The notes beneath the pieces are model-generated. The model was given only the letters and a program-made list of their open reading frames with translations, searched no databases and was not told where the DNA came from. This document shows positions 22,249 through 31,165 of a stretch of DNA of 64,000 nt, in pieces. Within the stretch, counting starts at the first letter, position 1. Each line of letters starts with the position of its first letter. Source of the DNA: Rhynchopus sp. YZ270_cl-10 (Eukaryota > Euglenozoa > Diplonemea > Diplonemida > Diplonemidae); assembly GCA_964035575.1 (NCBI GenBank), contig OZ037926.1, positions 620,001 to 684,000 of the forward strand, written 5' to 3'. The translations under genes were made by a program, and so were the position numbers.

Positions 22249-23339
22249 AAAGTTTTTTTTGCTAACAACAGGAGTTCAAAAAATGGGAGGAGGAGGGTAA
22301 AAGGGTAACTAGGAAGTGTAGCACAAAAAGGCCAGCCTCAGATATATATTTTTTTTCCAACAGGATGTGTACCTCTCGTTGTACATAACCATACCATGTG
22401 TAAAAATTCTTGGAAAAGGCCAGGAACCCCAGGCACACACTTCATTCTATCAGAGATGACAAGGGGAAAGCTGGGGTCGGACCAATGATAAGTCAAAAGA
22501 GAAAATTAACACATCATATGAAAAGGCTTTCTGTTGTACAGAAAAAAGCTGTGTGGACACAACAACCCATCTCATCCCTTAAAGAGTTTGTCAATGATGA
22601 GTTTCAAGGACTCTGGTCTGATCCCCCCCCCTTGCCATTAGCATTTTTTTTTAGAGAAGTTGCAAGTGCAAACACCCCACCGTTCGGTGAAAAAGAAAAG
22701 AAAAATAAATTTGTAACACAAACGCACTCTATATAAGACGAGAATGTTTTCCTCAAGAAGACAGTTTTGTTGTTGTTCCAAATCAACGATTAAATCAACT
22801 GAGGACAATATTTTGGTTTTTTGAAAACTTTGCAAACGTGCACCCGCGAACAGGCAATCCACGTTTTTTGTTGTTGTTGTATGACTGGATCACTTGTATC
22901 GACAATCACAAAAAAAACCCCCCACCACCACATCACCTTGTGACGAAGTGTTGGGGTAGTTAACTCTTGGCCACATTGTGTAATCTCTACACAAAAAAGC
23001 CACGATTCCACTACAAAGCATCCGTCAATCATACAGGGAAAAAATAAAATTGAAGTTGATAGTGCAAACCGCCTCTAGAAGCAGGCACATGGAACTCCGA
23101 AAAATAAAATAAAAAGAAAAGTCTAAACGCCTCAGGTACTGGCAGACACAAGGAACATTCCAACATAATTGTACCATCGACCCTGCATTCTTTTTACTAC
23201 AACTCAACCCAGTTACTTCACAGGGTTTCCACTCCAAGCCCAATTTTTCCCCTCCTGAATTGGGCCAATCAATTTTTTTTTCAAGAATCACCATTTATCA
23301 CCGTTTGCCTTTGTAAAGACAGACCGTTTTTTTGGTCCC

Positions 23340-23445
23340 TCTCGTGAACAGTGTACTTTATGGTACAATGACTGGCTGTACCGGGGTGGACACCCAGCCA
23401 TGCAGTTCTACGTCCATTTCGTGGTTTACATCTGAGAAGAAGATG
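23340..23445 (+). repeat. Family F repeat
   Basis: CTCGTGAACAGTGTAC, then GGTACAATGACTGGCTGTAC, then GGGGTGGACACCCAGCCATG, then a tail TCCATTTCGTGGTTTACATC. The tail recurs at 24957 and, shortened, at 41017. Confidence 0.8.
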
Positions 23446-23525
23446 AAAGTGAAGACGCAAACGTCAGCGTCCATCATCAGACACCACGTAGACACACCAT
23501 TGCAATCACAGAAGAAAGGGGGAGA

Positions 23526-23556
23526 ATAAGATGGACCTAAGCCTCTCGTGCTAAGA
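23526..23556 (+). repeat. Family A hairpin repeat
   Basis: AAGATGGACCTAAGCCTCTC, then GTGCTAAGAG. Plus orientation; right arm shortened. Confidence 0.75.
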
Positions 23557-23610
23557 GCATTGCTCTCCCCATAAAAAAAAAAAAAAAGGAAAAGAAATAA
23601 ATAAAACCTG

Positions 23611-23640
23611 TAAGATGTGGCTCTCGTGCACACACATCTA
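23611..23640 (+). repeat. Family B hairpin repeat
   Basis: TAAGATGTGGCTCTCGTGCA, then CACACATCTA. The left arm has lost a few bases. Plus orientation. Confidence 0.75.
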
Positions 23641-23730
23641 AACGAAAACAAAATATGTCATTCCAACAAGAGTGAAATGGGTGCTTACAGAACAGCGTTC
23701 ATTTATCTCATGTGGAATTTGGCTTTTGTT

Positions 23731-23778
<48 letters not shown>

Positions 23779-23812
23779 TCTGAGTTGATAAGTGCAAACC
23801 AAAGAGCTGTCT

Positions 23813-23947
23813 TACACGACAGTGAAGTAAATGACACGATATGTGCCTTTACATGTAAAATGACATGTGTTTTACTAGAGTTTTTTACTATGTAAAAAAA
23901 AGTTACATGTAAAACACATGTCATGTCATTTACTTCACCGTCGTGTA
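23813..23947. mobile_element. Palindromic MITE, TA-flanked, copy 1
   Basis: 135 bp. The ends TACACGACAGTGAAGTAAAT and its inverted counterpart ATTTACTTCACCGTCGTGTA pair over about 45 bases, continuing through ACATGTAA around an AT-rich centre. TA at both ends fits a Tc1/mariner-type MITE. A second family member lies at 28296-28415. It follows an A-run of about 46. Confidence 0.8.
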
Positions 23948-24163
23948 TGTATGCACCAGTAGGGGGGGGTTCAGGTTATAGTGGAGTGCATTGAAAATTC
24001 TGTCGTGTTTTAGCCATCAGAGCACAGCAGAATTTTGCATGTCTTTTCTGATGGGAAAATCCAGCTCAATACACAACACATGCACCATAGGTTCAGGGTG
24101 ATGGAATAAACACAAAAATGGATTTTTTTTAAAATATATTTATTCCGAAGGAGGGGGTCAGAC

Positions 24164-24284
24164 AGTGGTGGCTGTAATGTAATACGTGCCCATCACAATA
24201 AATAATACACATTACAATACAGCTGTGGATTGTGGTGTGTATTATGTATTATGATGGGCACGTATCACAATAACAGCCACCACT
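24164..24284. mobile_element. Palindromic MITE of a second type
   Basis: 121 bp. AGTGGTGGCTGT at the left and ACAGCCACCACT at the right, with further pairing through ACGTGCCCATCA and AATACACA towards a short GC centre (ACAGCTGT). The ends differ from the 23813 family. No target duplication is certain. Confidence 0.75.
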
Positions 24285-24867
24285 AGGGTCAAGGGGGAGA
24301 GGGGTCGGTGATATAATATTTTTAAAAAAGAAGAAAAAAAAAACCGAAAAAGTGCGGAGAAAGAGAGAGAACATAAGTAATACCTAAAGAGGTAAACTCT
24401 TGACTGCATCAGTTACAGGACAAAAAAAAATCCCCCATGTTCTCCTGTGTCACACACAAACGCATTTTTTATTTGTATAATTTGTTGGAATAGTGTAGGA
24501 TATGCCCTGGCACTTTCCATAAGTTTTTTTTTTGTTTTTTTTTTTTTTTTTTTTGCAATCTCTCGGGAGTGGGACGAAGGCCTCTGCAGACACCATAAGA
24601 GATAGTTTTTTTAATTGATTTTCTGATGTTTTTTTTTGTTTGTTTGTATTTTTTTATATTTTTTTTTTGAAAATTGTTGCTTTTTTGCTTTTTCTTGTGT
24701 GTATTTCCCCCCTCCCAGTTGGTACAGAATGAGATTTATGAAAAAATTCTGGTCTGACAACAAAATAAATTGAAAACTAATACTTTGGGCAAAGGACACA
24801 GAGACGCCTTTGCAAGGATACTGGACGTTATCACTGAGCCTTCGGTTTCTTATATAAAAGAAAAATT

Positions 24868-24980
24868 GACTTGAAATACAACAGCCCGCTCGTGACAAGA
24901 TACCTTGGTACATGATCGGTGTACCGGGGGGTGGACCCCAACCATGCAGTCCTACATCCATTTCGTGGTTTACATCTGAA
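24868..24980 (+). repeat. Family F repeat
   Basis: CTTGAAATACAACAGCCCGC, then the GTACATGATCGGTGTACC hairpin, then GGGTGGACCCCAACCATG, ending TTTCGTGGTTTACATCTGAA. Near-complete copy in plus orientation. Confidence 0.85.
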
Positions 24981-25268
24981 AGAAACGTTTGCAACAGAAA
25001 CTAATCTTCGTGTTGCGTATTAGCAGTAACCAATGAAGAGAGAATAGAGCATTTCAACATTTGCATTCAATAAATTGAAAGAAAAGAGAGAAAAAAGCTC
25101 GCCCCGACCAGAGAAAGAGTGGGCGAGTAAATTGAGAGTGTTTTCTTTTTTGTTAAATTTTCAAAACAAAACGAAGAACTCACCGCTTTTTTTGAATGTG
25201 CGCATGATAATAATCTACAGACACATCCCATCCCCTTCTCCATCTACTAATCCATTATCAAGAAAGGT

Positions 25269-25466
25269 TTATAACATACATGTTGGTACGTACGTAAAAC
25301 GCGCAAAAATAATCAAAAAACGCGCAAAATAATAAAAAAATGTTTTAAATAAAAAACGTCACAAAGACGTTTTGCGCGTTTTTGTTACGTTTTTGTGACG
25401 TTTTTATTAAAAACATTTTATTATTATTTTGCGCGTTTTACGTACGTACCAACATGTATGTTATAA
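25269..25466. mobile_element. Palindromic MITE inserted into a family A hairpin
   Basis: 198 bp with perfect ends of about 45 bp (TTATAACATACATGTTGGTA at the left, its complement at the right, both continuing into CGTACGTAAAACGCGC). Family A copies usually read GTTTATAAGATGA. Here GTTTATA lies left of the element and TATAAGATGATCCTAAGCC right of it. The insertion therefore split a family A repeat and duplicated TA or TATA. Confidence 0.85.
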
Positions 25467-25500
25467 GATGATCCTAAGCCTCTCGTGTTTAGTCACCTTA
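25461..25500 (+). repeat. Family A hairpin repeat, right part
   Basis: TTATAAGATGATCCTAAGCC, then TCTCGTGTTTAGTCACCTTA. Its 5' part lies at about 25262-25275, beyond the inserted MITE. Confidence 0.85.
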
Positions 25501-26281
25501 ATCCCTAATCCCTAATAAATTGAAGCGTTTGTGAAGAAAAAAAAAAAGAATATTACAGAAAAGCCTCATTTTTGATCAAAGTAATAAGTCCTCAGTACAA
25601 AAACGAAAGACAGTTTCCCCTCCCCACCCTGAGTCACCCTCATTGGCGACGGCATATTTTAAAACAACTGTACTTCAGAAATAATACAGCAAAAACGTTC
25701 AAATGGAAAGACTACTAGGCTTGTTTGGAGCGTAAGGGAATGGGTCCGCAACTAGTTTTTTTTCTTTTCGAAGGGGGTGGCAAAAAAAATCATGCGAGGC
25801 AAAAGTGCGGAATCCTAGAGAAGTATAAAAGAATATCGTGAAAATCTGAATAGTTCATCAAACAAAAATTGTTAACAGTGGAGCTTGCACAGGTGGCAAC
25901 TACACTAGTTGTAACAATTTTTCACAAAAAAGAAAGACAAAAAAAAAGGGGACGGAAAACGCTGATTAAGTGTGTAACCATAGAATACGAGATGCATAAA
26001 AAAAAAGACACCTATAATATTGGTCTGCTGTGAACAGTGATTTTTTTTGAGACAGTTAAATTTAAGTGCAAATATATGGCTGGTTGCTCAGCCAAAAAAA
26101 AAAAAACCTCAATTTTCTTCTTGACAGAAAACAAACCCTGAGAGAAAAAATAACCACTGTTCATCAAATCAGCAAAAAAAAAAAAAAAAAAAACCATCCC
26201 CGAAAGGGATCGAGTGTCTTTTCTGTACACACGACGTCCACCTTTGTTTGAAAGGCTAGTTATTATTTTGATTTCTTTGTT

Positions 26282-26330
26282 TGGAAACTTGGTTGTATTA
26301 GTGTAGCCACCCTAGAGTGGGCTCCACTAT
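26282..26330 (+). repeat. Family D repeat
   Basis: GAAACTTGGTTGTATTAGTG, then TAGCCACCCTAGAGTGGGCT, then CCACTAT. It contains the internal stem CCACCCTAGAGTGG. Plus orientation. Confidence 0.8.
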
Positions 26331-26995
26331 TTGTTTTTTTTTTTTGCATATTTTGCTACAATTTTTCAGCACAGATCTAATGTTCTTTTGTGCAACACAT
26401 TTTTTATCACAACATTTATTGTTTTCTTCAAAGAAGACAGAGAGAGCGAGAGCGAGATAACCTTTTCCCCCAAGACATGCAGGCAGAACAACGAGGCAAA
26501 TCTCCCTCCCTCCTTCCCCCTCTCACCTCTGACCAAATATACATGACACAGAGGAACGGGTGGGGCGGCAAACTAACCCAACTCTCCCGCTAACCCATAC
26601 ATTGATTTCAAAGACAGGCGTTATCTGAAGAAACTGATAAAACAAATAGGAAAACACAAGCAGGGAGAGGTCCCTTCAAAATTTCATGCGTTGCAACTTA
26701 TTGCTTCATATACATTCATTTCTAATGAAAAGAAGGTACTGCAACTTAACAAAAATAAAAACTCGAACAAAGGAAGGCATTGCCAGCCCTAAAGACTTTG
26801 CTTTTTTTGTAGAACACTAAAAAAAAAAGGGAAAAAATCTGAATCGTTGGTTTAGTGGAGCCGCCATTAAGACAGTCTTCACTATATTTTTTTTTTTTGG
26901 GGGGGGTGGAGGGAAATGGGGTGGGGAGAAAAGGGCATAGCGAAGGAGACGATCTCCGACCACTACAAACGAGTTTTGAATGGTGTTGTTTTTTT

Positions 26996-27193
26996 GTTGT
27001 GTCGACAATCACCTGCTAGTGCAGGATCTGTAGTCAATGTCGCCCGAAGGCTATTGCGTTTTTTTGATAAATTGTTGGAGTAGTGTAGTTGCCTCGGTTG
27101 TGTTGCCACAGTTTGTGCAATCTCCACTGCGATTTTTTTTTTTTTTTGAAAACTTGGTTGTATTAGTGTAGCCACCCTAGAGTGTGCACTACA
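26996..27193 (+). repeat. Repeat cluster of families E, C and D
   Basis: Family E at 26996-27053, family C at 27066-27128 (GATAAATTGTTGGAGTAGTG to TTTGTGCAATCTCCACT) and family D at 27147-27193, head to tail in plus orientation with T-runs between them. On the minus strand each unit is followed by an A-run, like a retroposed tail. Confidence 0.85.
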
Positions 27194-27596
27194 ACCAGCA
27201 TTTTTTTTTTTTTTTGTTGTTCTTCTTAAAAACCGTTCGAAGAAAAAGGATTTTTCTTTTTTTTTTTGCGTTTCAACCAAATAGGTGGCTTGCTCCACCC
27301 AAAAATAGGGTGAGGAACCGTACAGCGTCGTTGAACTCGGAAAACCTAAAGACCCAGAGAGGGCCAGGACCAATAAATTGGCAGGTGCCGTTCTCCCCCA
27401 TCATTGGATTAAGTAAGCCCTGGACATGAGGAAACTCTGGTCTCTTTTGTTTGGTTGAAAATAGAGCAAAAAAAAATGAACAGCTGAGAAGAACACACTG
27501 AATAACTTTAAAAAAAGAAAAAAACAAAATGGTGGAGGGAGGGAGACAGGAACAGATAAAAAAAAACCAAAAAAAAAAAGACAGAAAAAAAAATCA

Positions 27597-27747
27597 ATGA
27601 ATATGCGTCTTGTGCGCATACTCCGAAAAATGAAAGCAGAATATAATAATAAAAGGAAGTGGTATGACCAAAGCTTCTCCCGCATAGTCAAAAAAAGAAC
27701 AAAAGAAAATTTGTAAGATGTATGTGCCTCTCGTGCACATTCATCTT
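27597..27747 (+). repeat. Family B hairpins, two copies, with a degenerate family A
   Basis: Family B-like hairpin at 27597-27624 (GAATATGCGTCTTGTGCGCA), a degenerate family A at about 27664-27690, and a full family B at 27713-27747 (GTAAGATGTATGTGCCTCTC to GTGCACATTCATCTT). All are plus orientation. Confidence 0.65.
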
Positions 27748-28295
27748 AAAAAAAAAAATGAAGAGAAAAAAAACCCCTGATGTAACGACACCCACCTTAG
27801 AAAGATTGAAACTTTAAACAGTAAAATAGGGGTAGGGGGGTCGCCACATTTACACACAACTCTCAAGAAATGCATTTCTTTTTGGCGAAAATGTGTTGAA
27901 ACCTCACTGGGTAGGCAACACATCAAATCTTCAAGGTTGTCTGTGTAATGTGTGGCTTGAAAGCAGGGTGTGGGTTACCTGAAGAGTGGAACATCACCCA
28001 GGGTGTGAGCGTTGCGCTAATTGATCAGGGGAAGCGGAAGGGAGAGAAGGGGGAAATAGTGATTTTTTTTTCCTTTGTTGGGGTTTTAAAAATAATCTGT
28101 TGGCTTAGTGTAGCTACCCACAGTCGTCTGCACTGTACGGGGTACCCGCTCTCACCTAGATTTTCTTTTCTTTTTCTTCCCCTTTTCGCCAACATGTCGT
28201 CACTCTGATATGTGACCTACACATATTTGATAAAAAAAAATGGGGAATATATAACGTATGGGAAAGGGATAACGTGGGGGGAGAGGGAGGCGAAG

Positions 28296-28415
28296 TACAC
28301 GACAGTGAAGTGAATAACTTGACTTGTGGTGTTACTTCGTGGTTTCATGGCTTACAACGGTGAAACAAACCATAAGTAAAACCACAAATCAAGTCATTTA
28401 CTTTACTATTGTGTA
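28296..28415. mobile_element. Palindromic MITE, TA-flanked, copy 2
   Basis: 120 bp. The left end TACACGACAGTGAAGTGAAT is the 23813 family end with one change. The right end pairs with it through TTTACTTTACTATTGTGTA. The inner part (ACTTGACTTGTGG and CCACAAATCAAGT) differs from copy 1, so only the outer 20 bp or so are family-wide. Confidence 0.8.
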
Positions 28416-28687
28416 GGGGTAGTTATGTGGATCGAAGGTGAAGAAGAAAGTGAAGTTGATAGTGAAGAAAAAACACAAAAAAAAAAAAAAAAAAGCACAA
28501 AAATCCACAATATTTCGGAAAAGAAGAACCTTGTGGTGTGGGAGGGTTGTGTGCAATGTGTGCAGGGAAGCATCTTGGCAGACACGAATTCACATTTTAC
28601 AAGAGACCACAACGAGCCACACACACACACACGTCTTTTAAAGGAGAACAGAAGAATACCAGAGAAAAAAGGGGGAGTTTTTTTTTG

Positions 28688-28808
28688 AAAGATGAATAGG
28701 CCTCACGGACACACACATTTTTCAGAATGAAAAAAAAAAAAAAAAAAAAACCAAAAAAAGGAAAAGTTTGTAAGATGAACACAAGCCTCCGTTTCTCGCT
28801 TGGTCACC
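28688..28808 (+). repeat. Family B then family A hairpins
   Basis: Diverged family B at 28688-28720 (AAGATGAATAGGCCTCACGG) and family A at 28770-28808 (GTTTGTAAGATGAACACAAG to CGCTTGGTCACCG), separated by A-runs. Both plus orientation. Confidence 0.65.
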
Positions 28809-28968
28809 GGGGGGGGAAGGGGGGACAATAGCTTTGATAATTCACATTGCAGAGAGCCTCGTGCATACGGGTCCACACATCTCTTAAGAGGAAAAAGGGG
28901 ATGAAAATAACGGAAAAAAAAATACAGAGGTGAAAAAAAGAAGGAAACCTTTATAGGACGTAGTTATA

Positions 28969-29053
28969 GGGCCTAGTGGTTAGGTAGGTACGCCGCTGGC
29001 TTGCTAATAGGCAAGCTGCGCTGCTGGCACTGCCGCTGGCTATGGTTAGTACC
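28969..29053 (+). other. tRNA-like segment, not a confirmed tRNA
   Basis: The stretch GGGCCTAGTGGTTAGGTAGG resembles the 5' half and A box of a tRNA. It is followed by a strong hairpin GCTTGC-TAATAG-GCAAGC and repeated CGCTGGC words. There is no good B box (GGTTCGANTCC) and no acceptor-stem pairing that I can complete. It could be a tRNA-derived fragment or chance. Confidence 0.25.
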
Positions 29054-29068
29054 TTGTTTTTTTTTTTT

Positions 29069-29116
29069 GAAAACTTGGTTGTATTAGTGTCGACACCCGA
29101 GGATGAACTCCACTAT
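29069..29116 (+). repeat. Family D repeat
   Basis: GAAAACTTGGTTGTATTAGT, then GTCGACACCCGAGGATGAAC, then TCCACTAT. Plus orientation. Confidence 0.8.
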
Positions 29117-29430
29117 ATACATTTTTCTTTTAATTGTTGAAAGAAAGAAACCCAACAACCACACCTTTTGCAGCGCGAATTTCTGATGATAGTATTATTT
29201 TCTACCCAATGATGAGCTCCCTCCATTTAAAAAATGAGGAAAAAGGATTGGTTTTTGATTTTTTTTTTCAAAAATGTACGTCACTATCTCACGTCATGAT
29301 GACGCGACATAAATGCGCTCTTCTTTAAAGCCCCTCAAAACCAGGTCTTTTTTTTCTTCTCGAAAACCGGAGTTCTTCCTTCGGCCCTGAAAATGAAAAG
29401 GAAAAAAAAGAGAGAAAAAAAAGGAAAATT

Positions 29431-29530
29431 TTATAAGATGACCCTAAGCCTCTCCCTAGTCATCTTGCAAAAAGAAAGAAACAAAAAAAAGTTTGTAAGG
29501 ATGAGTCTAGAGCGTCGCTTAGTCACCTTA
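29431..29530 (+). repeat. Two family A hairpins in tandem
   Basis: Copies at 29431-29466 (TTATAAGATGACCCTAAGCC) and 29493-29530 (GTAAGGATGAGTCTAGAGCG to GCTTAGTCACCTTA). In the second the left arm has drifted from CCTAAGCC. Both plus orientation. Confidence 0.7.
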
Positions 29531-29676
29531 ACATAAACACTAAACGACAAAGGAAAACAAAGTAAAAGGCGTATATGACAAAAAAAAAAAAATAACAATT
29601 AAGGGGAAGAGCGGAATGGGAGGTGAGGAGAAGTGAAGAGGGATGGGGGTTTTTGATTGGTGTGTTTTTTTTTTTT

Positions 29677-29758
29677 GATAAATTTGTTAGAGAAGTGTGT
29701 AGTTGCCTCGGGTTGTGTTGTTGCCACAGTTTTTTTTTTTTTTTGTGCAATATCCACT
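29677..29758 (+). repeat. Family C repeat with internal T-run
   Basis: GATAAATTTGTTAGAGAAGT through TTGCCTCGGGTTGTGTTG to GTGCAATATCCACTTT. It is interrupted by a T-run of about 16 between CCACAG and TTGTGC. Plus orientation. Confidence 0.8.
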
Positions 29759-29874
29759 TTTCCTTTGTGTTCCTACCTTTTTTTTGTCATTTTTAGGTGT
29801 CAACATCTGCAAGAAACTGTTCGCTTCGGACCAATGGACAAGAAGAATGAAGCTGACACCCAATGAAAAACAAA

Positions 29875-30110
29875 GTGAAGTTATTCATGCAGGCACCCTC
29901 CGACTGACACACATATGATGCCAGCCATCCGGATGAAAGCACAAATAAACGAAACAAAGAGAAAGATTGTGTCGACAAACGCCTACAAACCCATAAAGGG
30001 CTAATAGGGTCTGTACTCAACGTTTTTTTTTTAACTATTTTTTTCTTGTTTTTTTTGAAAACCTTCTCGTGTTATTAGATTAGTTTTCACCCGAGGATGA
30101 GCTCCACCAT
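29875..30110 (+). repeat. Repeat cluster of families G, E and D
   Basis: Family G at 29875-29945 (GTGAAGTTATTCATGCAGGC to CCAGCCATCCGGATGAAAGC), diverged family E at about 29967-30022 and family D at 30057-30110. All are plus orientation. Confidence 0.7.
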
Positions 30111-30775
30111 ACCAAATAAGAAACACTTTGTATTCAACAAATGCCCTGCCAAAAGACAGGTTTTTCTATACACAGATTAATCGTCAGACCTGATTTTTTT
30201 TTTCTGAAGCTCTGGTCAAACCCGATTTTTTTTTCCTTTTTTAACAATCTGTTACAGTGCCACCACAACGTCTTCACTGACATTTTTTTTTTCTTTCATT
30301 TTGTTTTTGTTTTTGTTTTGTTGTTTCGACCACATAACACACAACACTCTATAAATTTGCGTTTTTTTTTAAAGTAACCCTGTGTGTTTTGGGTCGACAA
30401 AAGAAGAGAAGATTGAAGTGTCAATCGCCGGTATAGGCGGGATGCAGGAACTTCTACTTCTCTGGTGGGGGGTTTTTTCTTCTTCTTTTTTTTCGAATAA
30501 AAAAAAATGATATTTGCTGTATGCTTCGTTCAAAGTGAACACGGATACGTGGAATAGCCTACTCCCCCACAGTGGATGCAAAAAAACATAAAATTTTCGA
30601 TAAACGTATTGAAAACGTCTATCTTCCCAGTCATTCTCTCCAGAGACACTACTATTGTCAGTCTTACGTTTTATGTTTTTTTTTCTGATTATTTTTTTTG
30701 GGGGGGAGAAGGGGAAAATATGGGAGCAAAGAGGAGATTGCCTCCGCTCTACCTTTTAAAAAGAGAAATGGAATT

Positions 30776-30813
30776 ATATAAGATGAAACTAAGCCTCACT
30801 GTGCTTAGCCATC
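30776..30813 (+). repeat. Family A hairpin repeat
   Basis: ATATAAGATGAAACTAAGCC, then TCACTGTGCTTAGCCATC. Plus orientation. Confidence 0.75.
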
Positions 30814-31165
30814 AACAACAAAAAGAACATTTTTTTTTCCACCTAAAACAACAAAAGTCATGTCGTTCCGTGAATCATCTGATTTTAAAAAAAGAGGGGA
30901 GGGAAAAAATAAAGATCCTTTCTTCAGACCACACTGAAGGGTCATTAATAAAGGATTTTTTTCTCCCGACTAAAAATATTTTAACAAAAAAATGAATCAG
31001 ACGAAAAGCCCCTCACAAAGAGAGGGAATCTAACAACAATTTTTTTTTTATTCTTATTTTCAAATTTTTATTTCACACGTTTCTTTCACTTTTTTTGTTT
31101 TGCAAAAAACGTAAAAACGTTGCTGCACTATCATAACTTCACTTATTTTTCCTTTTTTTTTTTTT

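Larger units (their letters stand above)
13768..31165. other. 17-kb gene-free repeat region
   Basis: No frame here has the composition of a real protein, and no minus-strand exon pair could be assembled. It is filled with homopolymer runs, oriented hairpin repeats of families A-E, F, G and H (listed separately), tandem duplications at 14379-15330 and 18262-18690, palindromic MITEs and a 1.15-kb inverted-repeat element. The longest homopolymer is an A-run of about 46 at 23731-23776. Confidence 0.65.

Noticed and set aside
22410-22736. 108-codon plus-strand frame
   Set aside because: Its sequence runs through family H and other repeat fragments and lacks protein-like structure.
23731-23776. 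A-run of about 46 as a polyadenylation remnant of a processed gene
   Set aside because: No gene-like sequence precedes it on either strand; long A-runs are common here and run length may also be affected by sequencing.
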